From NCBI GenBank assembly GCA_023091665.1, contig JALJCQ010000011.1, positions 2,418,001 through 2,482,000 on the forward strand: a stretch of 64,000 nt of DNA, read 5' to 3'. The DNA comes from Pythium myriotylum (taxonomy: Eukaryota; Oomycota; Peronosporomycetes; Pythiales; Pythiaceae). Below, piece after piece: positions 12,473 through 23,963 of this stretch. The position numbers and the translations under genes are program-made. The stretch's first letter is position 1, and every line of letters starts with the position of its first letter. The notes under the pieces are model-generated. The model saw only the letters and a list, made by a program, of their open reading frames with translations, made no database searches and had not been told where the DNA came from.

Positions 12473-12987
12473 GGCGTTACGCGCGGCGTGCCGTTTTGAG
12501 CTCTGGGTCAATTCCGTGCGCGGCGGCCCAGCGTGGCCACCTCACACAGAGTGGCCAAAATTGGCGACTTGTAGCCTGTGAGAGTCGATCGGGACAGAGG
12601 AGATCCATTCTGAGATATATTGAATTTGGACAAGTTAAAGACACTGACATTCCACAGAGGTGCAGGACTTGACACCGTAAAATATTGGATTATAGAGGTA
12701 ACTACATTTGGACGTGAGAGACAGACCTGGGGGCCAATGAGTCTGACTTGATCACAATTCCCTCCCCTCCCCCAAGCAGCTTCGTTTGCTGATGGAGGGA
12801 ACTTATGAAAGTGGAAACAGAATGGAGATGGATGGGAAGAAACGAATTGTAAGCGGTAGGATTGACAGGGGCTTCTTCGTGCCCCAAAGGCAAACACGAA
12901 ATAAAAAAAAAAGTCAAAAGCAACTGGAGAGGAAGGACTCATTACATCCACCATCACGTCTGCGATGCACGAGAGCGACGGAAGCGA
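12473..12987. other. Spacer, no gene seen
   Basis: A 515-bp stretch between two minus-strand genes. It holds the NIPA-like promoter and the 3' end of the His/Lys-repeat gene, plus A-rich tracts near 12900. Minus-strand frames here lack conserved features. Confidence 0.5.
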
Positions 12988-14253
12988 TTAGACCGACGCC
13001 ACTTCGTTCGTGAACTTGCCCTCCTCGCCCTGCTCCTTCTCATCCTCCGACTCCGAGTCCGAGCTGTCGAGCGACTGCGAGTCCTCGGCATCCTCGTCCT
13101 TCTTGTCCTCCTCCTCGGTCGACTCGGCCTTGACGTCGGCCTCAACGTCCTCCGTGGCGTCCGCGAGCACCGACTGTGGGTCAGCAGCAGCGTTGTTGCG
13201 GGCACGGCCAACAGCGATGGCGGCGATACCGACAATGGCGGCGAGGGCACCGACGGCGGCACCAATGAAGATCACCGGAGCAGCACCCTTGAGGGCACCG
13301 TTGCCAGTGAGCTTGGTGGCGAATTCCGAGAACTTCTGGGCGACGCCCGAGACATCCTTCTCGACAGTCGTCAGGAAGTCGTCGCTCGAGCCCGAGTCAG
13401 CATCAGCGCCGACGTCCGCGTCAGCCGAGCCCGAGTCCGACGAGTCAGAGTCGTCACCTTCGTCGTCAACGTCCAAGGTGACATCGCCGTTGGGGAGGAT
13501 GTGCTCCTCGCCGTCGGCTTCGAGCAAGATGCTGCCGTTCTTGAGGAGCGTGAGCGACACCTCGTGACCGTGGTAGTCAACCGAGACGGTCTCGTCGGTT
13601 TTGAGTTCGAGATCCGTGGTCTCGACGGTCTCGGTCTCAGACTTGGTCACGGTCTTCACCGGCTTCTTGTGTTCCACCTTCTTGTGCTCCTTCTTGTGCT
13701 CGGCCTTCTTGTGGGCAGGCTGCTTCGGCTGGTTCTTGGCCATGACGCGGACCGAGCCGTGGGCGTACTTCTTGATGACCTCACCGTTCGGCTTCTTCTC
13801 CTCCGAGACCTGCTTGTGGTGCTTCTTGTCCTCGTGCTTCTTAGCATGCTTCTTGTCCTCGTGCTTCTTAGCATGCTTCTTGTCCTCGTGCTTCTTGGCG
13901 TGCTTCTTGTCCTCGTGCTTCTTGGCGTGCTTCTTGTCCTCGTGCTTCTTCTCGGCCGGGTGCTTCTTGTGGGCATCCTTCTTCGGCGCGACCTTGACCA
14001 CGACCGGCTTCTTGGCGTCGTGCTTCTTGTCGGCGTGCTTCTTGTGCTCGACGTGCTTCTTGTGCTCGGCGTGCTTCTTGTGCACGGGCTTTTCCTCGAG
14101 CGTGAGCACGACCTTGCCGTCCTTGGCCGACACGTCCTTCACGACCGGGTTCTTGAGGTCCGTTTTCACCGTGATCGGCGCCGAGGCCTCGGTGGTCGCC
14201 ACGGCGGCCGCGGCCGCGAGCACGAGAAGAGCGACGCCACGCTTGAAGACCAT
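12988..14253 (-). CDS. Secreted/membrane protein with His-Lys-Asp tandem repeats
   Basis: A single-exon protein of 421 residues, not recognised by family. The ATG at 14253 starts a signal peptide (MVFKRGVALLVLAAAAAVA, cleavage near ASA). Residues about 55-150 are almost entirely His, Lys, Glu, Asp and Ala, with HKKHAEHKKHVE-like units and then five copies of a nine-residue unit (HEDKKHAKK, last copy HEDKKHHKQ). The middle region (residues 200-310) is acidic and Ser/Asp-rich. One membrane segment follows (VIFIGAAVGALAAIVGIAAIAV, about 13280-13205), then an acidic C-terminal tail. Dense histidines suggest metal or heme binding or a pH-responsive polyelectrolyte, but this is inference. An upstream in-frame start at 14403 is unlikely because it would bury the signal peptide. 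Confidence 0.7.
   Translation of the reverse strand: MVFKRGVALLVLAAAAAVATTEASAPITVKTDLKNPVVKDVSAKDGKVVLTLEEKPVHKKHAEHKKHVEHKKHADKKHDAKKPVVVKVAPKKDAHKKHPAEKKHEDKKHAKKHEDKKHAKKHEDKKHAKKHEDKKHAKKHEDKKHHKQVSEEKKPNGEVIKKYAHGSVRVMAKNQPKQPAHKKAEHKKEHKKVEHKKPVKTVTKSETETVETTDLELKTDETVSVDYHGHEVSLTLLKNGSILLEADGEEHILPNGDVTLDVDDEGDDSDSSDSGSADADVGADADSGSSDDFLTTVEKDVSGVAQKFSEFATKLTGNGALKGAAPVIFIGAAVGALAAIVGIAAIAVGRARNNAAADPQSVLADATEDVEADVKAESTEEEDKKDEDAEDSQSLDSSDSESEDEKEQGEEGKFTNEVASV
13818..13951 (-). repeat. 27-bp coding tandem repeat, about five units
   Basis: The unit encodes HEDKKHAKK. The four full junctions fall into two sequence classes: two adjacent units read TTAGCA and the next two read TTGGCG at the same place (plus strand). 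This suggests stepwise slippage duplication. Confidence 0.85.
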
Positions 14254-14932
14254 TGTGTTACACTGAGAGCGCTGTTGAGGAGCTACGAGATCCACGTCGA
14301 ATTGCCGAATGATCGAGCGCTTGGGGCGGCCGTCTGAATAAACGGGAGAGAAAGAGGAAGGCCTGAAGGACTGATTTAACCTCACAGAGACAACCAAGCG
14401 CACGAAAAAACCTCAGTCGAGTTGGAAGGGGAGTTTAGGCGGTTGGGGTGAACCCACTGGAGAGATCCGGTATCATGTTTCCAAGGCCTGATTTCTGGCC
14501 CATCACCGAGCCAGTTCATCAGAAAAACGACCGGACGCGATCTAGTTCATCTGTAGTAGATTCTAGTGATTATAACTTTCCAAAGGTATTTTTAGACCCA
14601 AAACTCAAAATTAGGGCAGCTGGAACTGGCTTCACCGCACACTCGGAAGAGAACCCAAGCAGTCAAGCGAGATGACACGCACGGAGGAGGCGGCTCTCCC
14701 TCCAAGCTGATCTCTCTCTCTCCTCCGAGTGTCTCCTGTTTGGTCTGGCGGAAGAGACCGCCTGGGATCCTGATCCTGCCTGCTGCTGCTCTGCTTGGCA
14801 GCCAGCATCGGCTCTGACGCAGCGCGTGATCTGATTTAGTGGGCGGCCAATCGCCGCGCAGCAGCCGAGCGCGTCGGATCTTGAAGTGGGCCCACGTTGA
14901 AGTGCTCGTTCCCGTGGCGTTCCGCGACGGGC
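14254..14932. other. Spacer, no gene seen
   Basis: A 679-bp interval between two minus-strand genes. It must contain the promoter of the His/Lys-repeat gene and the 3' flank of the coiled-coil gene. No coding frame with recognisable features was found. Confidence 0.5.
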
Positions 14933-16807
14933 TCACTGCATGGCGCAGTTGGTGCCCAGTGCGCGCGCAAAGGCTTCTTCCATGAGACGCTGCATGGCCT
15001 CGAGCTCGGCGCCGCACTGGCTCAATGCGTCGGTCGCGCTGAGCGAGTCGGCGCCGGAAACGGCAACGGCTCGGTCGTCGCGACCGCTGAAACCACTGGA
15101 CGAGCCCTGGGTCTCGGTGTACTCGACGAGCCGGTGGCGGAGGCGTCTGACTTTCTCACGCACTGCTGCGATCTTTCCCCAAAGAAAATACAGAGCGTGT
15201 CAGTTATCAGAGACTTCGGCGATCGTTGGTGGAGGTGGATGCAAATACCTGAGGAAGGAGACTCGCTGCGTCGTCACTTCCAGGAGAGCGAGCGGCGTCT
15301 CGGACTCTGGAACGGCCAAGAGTCGACGCCTCTTCGACCTGGCGCTCGAGGTCGGCGACGCGTGCCTTTTCGCGGTGGAGAGCACGGATGAGGAGGTCGC
15401 ACTACAGACGACAAGCATTATCAGCAAACACAAACTCTTGGCGGATGGCCACGCGTGAAGCAGACGCAAACCTCTTGCTGAAGCTCGGCGTTGGTGCTCA
15501 CATCGCCCGGAACTCGAGGAGCCGTCCGCTCTGCAACGAGGTCATAGTCCCGCTGGAAGTTCTCCAACGCACACTGCTGTTCGTGGATCTGAGCTCGCAA
15601 CCGTTCGATCTCTCGCTGCTTTGCTTCCAGACGAGCTGCAGAGAGCGGGGGAGGTTAGCGTACAGAGAACAAGAGGCTGCGACATGGAAACAGTTACCTG
15701 CCCAGTCGCTTGACTCTTGGCGACGGGCCGCGAGTTCTTCCTGCAAGTCATCTCGCTCTTGGCGAGCCGTTGCGACCTTTCCATTCACGATGTGAGCGTC
15801 GCATCCGAGACACTCGATGGGATTATTGTGGCACTTCACCTGTGTTGTTTCAAAGTCGAGGTCGTCTTGCAACGCCGCGTTTTTGTGCTCGAGCTCTTTG
15901 CACTTGATCTCGAGATCTTCGAGGAGGTGGGTGATATCGCTCGCCCTCAGCGCCTCGATCTCTTGCTTGGCGAATTTGCACGCTTTCAATAGCTTCTTCC
16001 TCGCGTGCTTCTGCTCTTTCAGACACTCCTGAAGCGACTCGTTTTTCTGCTTCTCTTGGTGGAGTTCCTCGTACAATCGAGAGATCTGTCGACCACAACG
16101 TCACCACGTGAGTGTTTTTTTTTTTTGGCGAGTCTTCCGTGGAGCAAACACGCCAGCAATAATACCTGTTTCTCGTATTCATGTACTCGATCGTCTCGCT
16201 GCTCTTGGAGTATAGATCGCTCGTGCCGATTCCGGTGGACAGACGACCGCAAGACTCTTGCTTCCACATCTTCCTCCTCTTGATTGTCCTCCATGGCATG
16301 ACGAAGACTGCGCATCGTCTCATGCATGAGCATCGGCAGCTGCAGATCCTGCTGCTCCTGCATGCACGCGATCGTCGCGTCTCTCTCCTGCACCATTTTC
16401 TGAAGTTTGACACACTTCTTACGCAGCCGTACCATCTCCTTGTGCACATCATCAATCCGCTCTCTCGCTCTCGCAGCCTCATCGGTCGCCTCCAAGATGC
16501 GGCTGCGGAAGCTCTGCGTCTCGAGGTGGAAACTGTGCTTGATCTGGTCCACCAGCGCGTCCTTGTCGAGCTGGTTCGTGGTGTGTCTGCTCCATCAGCC
16601 AGACAGCACTCGTGAGCAGCTACACACAACCCCCCCCCCACGCTTGCGTAGTCCACTGTACCTCCTCGGGCCTTCATGGGACGCGCCCAGATCGCTGGCT
16701 GTGAGCAAACTGTCCCACTCACTCGCGCGGCCGTCGAGAGCCCTCGCGCTGCGGCGCACGAGCCGATCGGCGTCCTGCGCATGCCTCGTCGAGCGCCGGC
16801 TTTCCAT
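14933..16807 (-). CDS. Coiled-coil protein of unknown function
   Basis: Several exons starting at the ATG at 16807 (MESRRSTRHAQDADRLVRR) and ending with stop TGA at 14933-14935 (ALGTNCAMQ). Exon 2 (about 16585-16170) reads DALVDQIKHSFHLETQSFRSR and KEMVRLRKKCVKLQKMVQERD. Exon 3 (about 16085-15700) reads LYEELHQEKQKNESLQECLK and includes a Cys/His cluster, CHNNPIECLGCDAH, in a coiled-coil context. Later exons carry REIERLRAQIHEQQ, REKARVADLERQVEE and VREKVRRLRHRLVEY. Heptad Leu patterns run nearly end to end, so this is a long rod of roughly 500 residues. A centrosomal or flagellar basal-body role is possible in a zoospore-forming organism, but nothing specific was recognised. Confidence 0.65.
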
Positions 16808-16956
16808 TTTCTGACACAGACAGACGGTTCCCGCCAATAAATTGGTATCCCAATTCAAAACTGAATTCTCAATTCAATAAATTGGATTGCAATGTATTAT
16901 TGACCCCCCCATTCACATGGCTACATTTTTCATTGCCACGGCATGACGATTCTCGC

Positions 16957-19316
16957 TTAGATGCGCTTGATGTCGACAATCGTGCGGTCGGGTACGTAGT
17001 GGGGGCTCTCGTCGCCTGTCGCTGCGTGGATCTTGTCGCGAGCGAGCGGGAGAACGGTCAGTTCGGCGTAGGTGCCGCCCGACTCACCCTTGCATAGCTG
17101 GCCTGGGTTGAGGCAGATCGAGTCTTGCACGCGCTGCGCAACCGACTCAGTTTAGTTCCTCGGTGGTGACACACAATATCAGGCAGCAACAACAACTCAC
17201 CCCACAGAATCGGTTCAGCATCGACGGCAGCACCAGCACGTCTGGCGTTTTCTCGAGCTGGTACTGGTGCATGTACCGGAGATCGAGCGGGGCTTCCGAG
17301 TTTGGTGGTGGCGGGAACAGTGGGTAGTAGCTGAGGTGATATTGAAAGTCAGCATTATATTGGGGTCGTATGTGAGTGGAAATGCACTCACCTTTGCTGT
17401 TCGATGACTTGCTGACTTAACCGCAGCAGGCGGTTCTGGACTGCACCCTGAGTTCTGCAGCGACAATGAATGAGAACTTCGACCATCATACACGGTAAGA
17501 CCATAGCCCCTGCCTACCTATGGAGTTCGTTGGAGCTGAGATGCATGACGATGTCCAGTGCTGAGACGCCAAAAACCACATCGTTTACGCTGAATGTACA
17601 CGGATTGGGCATCAGGTGAACGCGCTTGGCGTAGTCCGGGTTCCCCAGCGCTTCGTAGGCCTTCTTCTTGTTGAACGGAGGCTGCGGGTACACGTACTGG
17701 TGGTGCGCATCTCGAAGCGAAGGCACGAGCACGATCTGTAGGTCGGGATTATCACTCAGGACGCTATCGAGTGTAGCCATCACTAATCCAAATTTGCTTA
17801 ATCAGACTGAATATTGAGGACTTGGCCAAGATGAGCGACTTACCCTTGAAGAGGAAGATGTCTTCAAACCCGAGCATCATGCCATCATACTCAACAAGAC
17901 CTTCCTGAAAGCTTGCGTGTGCGCTATCGATGAAAGGTCCAATCTGCATACAATGTGAACCATATGAGCGCAACTGGTTTGGTTATGGAAAGCAGTATAC
18001 ACGCACAACTAGAAGCACATCCGGTTTTCTCTCCTTGACAACGAGTAACAGATCGGCCAAGGGGGAGTAGGAAATGTTGCCAGATGTGGTGAAAGGACCG
18101 CAAGCCGCGACAACTCGCACTGGACGACCTTGACCATTGTCGAGTTGCATGGCTTCGAGACGATCTTTGGGTGTTGTGGCCATCGGTGCAGGAATGGGCT
18201 ACATCAGACAGCTCGGTGAGATGAAGTTGATTCGAGACAGCGAATTCGTACTCACGTCAAGAAACCGCTTGACGACCATTGGATTCCGAGCATCCTCGAA
18301 GACTCCTTCAAGGGCTACGATCTGGGGATTTGCTCACATTAACCACCGTTGAGAGTCTACCTCCATGGATACTGCCATACCTTGCCAGGGAACAATTGCA
18401 AGCTGGGAACGCCACTAACATCAAGCAGTACGCGCTGCCCACCGCACGACTTGCGCGAACCTTCGATCTGGATGACGCTAGGATTCAGCTTACCCTCCGC
18501 GGCTTCACAGACAATGCGCCCGACCACGATGACCTGCGCGGGCGACGGATCTCCGATCTGTCCCAGTTCCTCCAGTTTATGGTGGGCTTTGACGAGCTCC
18601 TCATATTCGACGAGCTGCTCATCCAGAGCCAGTGCTCGGTCGAAGAGAGGCGTGTACATGAACTCGGCCTTGGACTTCATGTTGCGATCTTCGAACGGCA
18701 CCTGCACAGATACCGCCGAAGAGCTGCCAGACTCGCTCTTGATCGTGACGGCTTCTAGCAGCGTCGACAAGTCCTTTTTCAGATGTGCGTTGAACTCGGT
18801 CACGATCTTGCCGGCGTCCGTGCGGTTCTCGTAGCTGCTTCCCGGTGGCGACGCCATCGACGTCGGCGAGAACATGGACGCCGACGTGCGCTGCACTTTG
18901 CTGTTCCCGGGCGGACTCGTGAACGACCGCGACGGGTGTTTGCCGTCGGGCGACTTCATGTTGTAGAGCGCATTGAGCGGGTCTTCGCTCTTGACCTCGC
19001 GCTTGATCACGGGCGTGCCGCTGATCTTGCCGATCTTGCGCTTCTGCGACGGCGCGCTTGCGCCATTCTCTTTGCTCTTGGCCTTGTCCTGCGAGAGCTT
19101 GGAGCGGAAGACCGCGAGCTTGTCGCCGTCCACGGCGCCGCTCACTTGGTGGTTCATCGAGTAGGCATCGTACCGCGCCGCGAGCTCGTCGGCCGTGAGC
19201 GCGAACTCGGCGCAGATGGAGATGCACGTGTGGATGGCGTCGCTCGAGACCTCGAGGTTGCAGGCCGCAAAGGCCTCGCGGATCGCCGCGGCGTCGAGCT
19301 CGATCTTGAGCGCCAT
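16957..19316 (-). CDS. POLA2: DNA polymerase alpha subunit B
   Basis: POLA2 is the regulatory B subunit of the DNA polymerase alpha-primase complex that lays down primers in the nucleus. The ATG at 19316 begins MALKIELDAAAIREAFAACN, the N-terminal helical domain. A Ser/Pro-rich linker follows (PSRSFTSPPG), then FEDRNMKSKAEFMYTPLFDRA, the conserved start of the OB/phosphoesterase core, and VGRIVCEAAEGKLNPSVIQIEGSR. The first intron begins at 18380 after LFPGK. Later exons give IVALEGVFEDARNPM, VRVVAACGPFTTSGNISYSPL, IGPFIDSAHASFQEG, IVLVPSLRDAHHQYVYPQPP, LMPNPCTFSVNDVVFGVSALD and SPHYVPDRTIVDIKRI, with stop at 16957. The order and C-terminus match the family throughout. An isolated downstream reading starting at 18183 (MATTPKDR) is an internal exon. 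It is divergent from APE2. Confidence 0.95.
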
Positions 19317-19531
19317 GGTCGGTTCGCGGGAATTGGAGCTGCTCAAAAGGTCCCCGCGCACGCCAAACATGGGAGTGGCGCGAAACATTTTGATTGGTGG
19401 AATATATTTTTACACGATTTCCATTGGTAGAAAGGACGCAATCGTACTTTATTGGATCAGTAGTGTAGCCATTCGCTTTCCAGCTCTACAACGAGAGAGA
19501 CCGTGCATGGTCTGGGAATGCGCCGACGCCC
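19317..19531. promoter_or_regulatory. Divergent promoter, POLA2 / APE2
   Basis: This 215-bp region separates the start codons of a replication gene and a repair gene. It contains two ATTGGTxGAA-like boxes (about 19393 and 19424, CCAAT-type when read on the other strand) and ATTGGAT near 19451. Confidence 0.4.
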
Positions 19532-21492
19532 ATGATCGGCGAGGTGCGGCTGCTGACGTGGAACGTCAACGGCCTGCGCGCGTGCGTGCAGCGGCTCAAG
19601 AAGAAGAACCTCACGGAGCTGCTCGACGCGCTGGACGCCGACATTCTCTGCTTCCAGGAGACCAAGATGACGCGCGCGGAGCTCGACGAGGAGCTCGCTC
19701 GTCCCCAAGGTTTGCACTCGCAAAAAAAGCGACAGCAGCGCTCTTCCTTGGGACCTGACCGCAGCAATTGAACGAATGGATAGGATACGACGCGTTCTAT
19801 TCGTTCAGCAAGGCGCGAAGTGGCTATTCTGGCGTCGTGACGTATTGCCGCAGCGGCGTTGTGCCGACAATCGCCGCGGAGGAAGGGCTCACGGGGATGT
19901 GGCCTGTCGACGATGCTGTCGGGCACGTGGGCAACAAGCATCTTGAAGTATGTAAGCAGCAAGGTACACGTGAAAAAAAAATTGGGCTTGTGGTGACGAT
20001 GGTGTTTGTGATTCTGGCAAAGCTCACTGCCAAGACGCTGAACGAGCTCGAGTCGGAGGGGCGGTGTGTTATCACTGACCACCAAGCTTTCGTGCTCCTG
20101 AACGTCTACTGTCCAGCTGTGCGCAACTCCGAGCGACTGGAGTACAAGTTGGCCTTCCACGAGTTGCTTCTGGATCGTGTCCAGGCGCTTCAGAAGGCCG
20201 GGAAGCGAGTGATCGTCGTGGTAAGCTCGCGTTCCGCGTCGTTATTCATTTGTTTCGAGCAGCCATTCTCACAATGCATTCGCTAGGGGGACATCAACGT
20301 TTCTCACCGCGAGATTGACCATTGTGACCCTGAACCGTACGGTGAAGGCACGTTTGGCGATCATCCCTGCCGACAGTGGATGGATCGGTTCGTAATCAGC
20401 TCGCTCCCGAAGCCCGACGATGAGACCCGCGACCCAGATGATCACCGGCTAGTGGATTCGTTTCGGCATTTTCACCCGGACCAAACTAAGGCATTCACGG
20501 TACGTTTCATCGCTGGTTGCATCTGCTGGAGCCAGAGTAATCCTGACGTCGAGTGCTCGTTAGTGCTGGAGTATGGTCACAGCGGCTCGACAAACCAATT
20601 ACGGGACACGCATCGACTATATTTTGATGGACCGGGAACTAGTGGATGAATCAGCCACGTCGTGCAGGTACGCATGTTTAACAACCAGACAGAGGTACCG
20701 TACCTGGGTATGTCGCTGACGAAGTTATCAGTGTAGAGTCGCACCAAATGGGCTCCGATCATTGTCCCGTGCTGAGCAAACTCATCGTCCAGTTTGACTT
20801 GAGCGGCTATGAGGAGGGCAAAACCGCGTCGCTTTGTGCCAAATACTTTGCTGAGTTTGCGGGCAAGCAACAAACGCTCACGTCGTTTCTCACCCAGTCC
20901 GTGGAGCGAGAAGCAGCCGAGCCACTCCACGTGCCGACTAGCCAGTCGATTCATTCCCTTGTGTCAAATCAGACCAAGAGGAAAAGCAAGACGACAAACG
21001 GGTCTGCCCAACGTTCGATCACATCGTTCTTCGGTCAACCATCGCTGAGAACGACCACATCGACGCATGGCTCGACTCAGCGTCAAACCACCGAAGTGGA
21101 TAAACTGCCCTCGAGCTCAACAGACGAGTCGATCGATGTCGCCGTGTGGACGTCGTTTTTGGGTTCGAAACGCCGGCTCGAAGAGGAGGAGCAAAACAAG
21201 TGGAAGCAAGTTCTGAGTGGCCAACCCCCTAAGACTCCGCTATGCTATTGCGGGGAGCCCACGGTGCTGAGAACCGTGCTCAAGAGGAACGAAAACTGGG
21301 GCCGCAAGTTTTACGTTTGCACGCGTCCCGAGGTAAACCCTCTCCGGTTCGCCATCGCATGAATACTTCTTGAACTGACAGGAAGATGTGGGGGAATTCT
21401 TTTCGTAGGGTGAGAAGGGCCACCCCGACGCGAGGTGCGAGTTTTTCAAGTGGGTTGAACCCAAGAACAGCAAGAAACCCAAGCCGTCGTAG
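19532..21492 (+). CDS. APE2: AP endonuclease 2 (exonuclease III family) with PIP box and GRF zinc finger
   Basis: An Mg-dependent abasic-site endonuclease/3'-phosphodiesterase of the APE2/Apn2 branch. The ATG at 19532 gives MIGEVRLLTWNVNGLRACVQ. Catalytic motifs are LCFQETKMT, GYSGVVTYCR, NVYCP, VVGDINVSH (across an intron near 20222-20286), TRIDYILMD and MGSDHCPV. Intron 1 most simply joins ARPQ to GYDAFYSF using the AG before GATACGAC. After the catalytic core come QQTLTSFL and a canonical PCNA-binding box QRSITSFF (about 21008-21031). The GRF zinc finger follows with CYCGEP, FYVCTRPE and CEFFKW, interrupted by a last intron at about 21331-21408; stop at 21490-21492. The PIP box and GRF finger separate it from APE1. 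It acts in nuclear repair linked to PCNA. Confidence 0.92.
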
Positions 21493-21834
21493 CGGGAAGC
21501 TGCTGCTCAGCGGACAACGCATGAATCCGAGTCGCGATGTGTTTGTTTGTCTTTGATTATATTATATGTAGTGGAACTTGTTTCGCTTATTACTACGGGA
21601 GTTGTAGGAACTTTCGTTTGGGGGAGGGAGTGCTCAAAATCACCAACATTGACAGCTTCGTCCATCTATCACATCATACATTTCCTTTCATCTTCTTCGT
21701 CGGCTCCATCGCGCGTGGAGCAATTGCCTCGCCGCCTGCGCCGCTCAACTTCCTCGGCTTCTATGAGTCGAGCTCGCGGACGGCGGATAAAATCATTTAC
21801 CCGTCACTGCACAGTCTTGAGAAAAAAAAACATT
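21493..21834. other. Convergent 3' spacer
   Basis: A 342-bp stretch between the stop codons of APE2 and the kinase. It is likely occupied by the two 3' ends, with no coding frame recognised. Confidence 0.5.
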
Positions 21835-23963
21835 TTACAACGCGAACGTCGCCGTGTCGAACCATCCGTGGGATAGTGCGTCGGCTGCCGTGAGTCGCTT
21901 GCTCGGGTCACGTTCTAGCAGGCCACGGACCAAGTCGAGGGCCTGAGCACTAATGCTCTTCCACGCTCGCGGGTTAAAGTCAGGCTCCTCGTTGATGCAC
22001 GCTTGCGGCGGGTAGAACGGCTGGTAGCCCATGAGCATCTCGTAGATCACAATGCCGACAGCCCACATATCCACAGGCTTGCCGTACGGTTGCTGCTGTA
22101 GTAGCTCGGGGGCCATGTACCCCGGCGTGCCTGTAAGCCCCGTGAACGGAACCTTGTGGACGTCACCCGTGAGCTTGTAGAAGCGGACATCTGGCACTTT
22201 GACTGAGAGACCGAAGTCGCACAACTCGACCTGAAGGTCGCACACTTTAACGTCGGCGTGAGGATCCAAGCTCGATGTAATGGATCCACGGCGACTAGTG
22301 GGCGAGCTCGCGTCGTTCGAGTCCTGGTTCGTGGGCCTCGGGGCGTCTGTGAGCAAGATGTTCTCAGGCTTGAGGTCACAGTGGAGAACGCCCGAGTCGT
22401 GGAGGAAGAACACGGCACGCACAAGCTGTTGCGCGAGTCTCGCGGCCAGCGCCTCGGGCACTCGGCGCTTGCGCTGCATGAGCTGCTTGAGGTTGCCGCG
22501 CTTAGCCTTAGCCATGACAAGGTAGAGAAAGTCGGCCGTTTCGTACACTTCGTGGAGGCGCACAATGTTACGGTGCTTGAGGCGGAGGTGGATCTCGATC
22601 TCGCGCTCAACGGCTTGCTTGGCCTCATCCGTCGTAAGGTACCGCTTGTGGATCTGCTTGATTGCGACTTCCTTGCCATTCACGCGGCGGATGGCCGGCT
22701 TGACGACGGCATACGAGCCATCACCGAGCTGGTCAGCGCCCACAAGCTCGTACTGTTCTGTCACGGCATTTTCATGGATAAAGTAGGGCTTGGGCTGCGA
22801 GCCGCCTTCATCGTCCGTGTCGTAGCCGTTGTTGATCACATGCGGCACCGACTCGCGCGGCGCGTTGTGGCGGTGGACGGCCATGATGCGGATCTCGTCG
22901 CCGTCCGTGAGTCGGCGAGCTACGAACGGGTTCAGCGGTACGCGCGGCGCTGCCTGTGTGTACTCCTCGGCGCATTCCGGGTCGCCATTATCCTCGTTGA
23001 GCCAGTGGACCATGGGGATCGAGCGCGACGGCGAGCTGGGTTTGCGCCCGTGGTCGCTGAGGCGTTCGTGGCTGCTCGTGCGCACGCCGACCTTGCGGAA
23101 AATGCCCTTGCCGGTCGAAATAAACCCTTCGTTGAGTTCGCTCGACGTGATCACGCGCAGCGAGTTGCCGCGCTCAAAACCCTGGCGGTTGTTCTCAATG
23201 AACGACGCCGACAACGGCGAGTCACTGTCTGTGCTGTTGGCCGAGCCCGACGACGACTTGCGTCGAGCAGGGGCCTCGTCTTCGACCGGGTCCTTGATGA
23301 GCACCTCGAGCTTGGCCTTGGGGAACGTGCCCGAGCGGGTCTTCTTGGGCGTGCGCGAGGGCGACGGCTCGCGGGTCTGGTTGCTCGTCGCCGCTCGGCG
23401 CTCGGTCTCGGGCGCTTCCTTGGCCGAGAAGCTCGGGTGTCTCGCGGGCGGCGCCTGTGCGAAGAAGCTCTCGGCGTCCGAGTCGCTGAAGCGGCGCGGC
23501 CGCGGGCCGGCGAGCTCGTCGCCGAGGAAGCGCGAGTCGCTGTACATGCGCGAGAGCGACTTGGGCTGTCCGACGGCGTCGTCGTCGGCGAGATCGACGG
23601 CGACGAACGAGCGCTCCGAGGCCGTCTCGGGCTCGCTCAGGTGCTCGTCGTCGTTGCGGAACTGGCTCAGGCGGTGGAGCGGGTCGTAGTAGCCCGGGAG
23701 CGAGTGGAATGTGCCTGTGAGCGGGTTGTGGCGGAATTTTTTGCGCTCCTCGAGCTCCGACATGAGCACGATGTCGCCCGAGAAGTAGATGGCGCCGCGG
23801 TTGCCGGCACTGCGAGCGAGACGGCGCGTGAGTCGTGGGGACACGGAGAGAGATGGAGAGAGAGGGCTCACCTGGGCGCGTGGTGGAAGGTGCCGACGAA
23901 GGGATTGTACGAGGGCAGTCGCGCGAAGACGTTGCGAGAGATGACGACGGCGCCTTCCCCCAT
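21835..23963 (-). CDS. Serine/threonine kinase with HCD catalytic loop, CAMK-like
   Basis: Two exons: the start at 23963 (MGEGAVVISRNVFARLPSY), intron 23810-23871, then a long exon. The in-frame ATG at 23763 (MSELEERKKF) is an alternative start, but the first exon joins in frame and repeats the motif NPxxGTFHxxP (NPFVGTFHHAP; NPLTGTFHSLP). A 350-residue Ser-rich, probably disordered region precedes the kinase domain (about 22770-21850). Kinase landmarks are GDGSYAVVKPA, EVAIKQIHKRY, GVLHCDLKPENILL, CDFGLSV, GTPGYMAPE and DMWAVGIVIYEML. The catalytic loop has Cys where Arg is usual, so this is a non-RD kinase, and an insert of about 40 residues lies between PENILL and DFG. The C-terminus ends just after the domain (HGWFDTATFAL), so no calmodulin-binding tail is present. 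Confidence 0.88.

Noticed and set aside
12862..14337. Plus-strand frame rich in Leu/Val opposite the His/Lys-repeat gene
   Set aside because: It mirrors the AAG/GAC repeats of the minus-strand gene; the signal peptide and membrane segment support only the minus strand.
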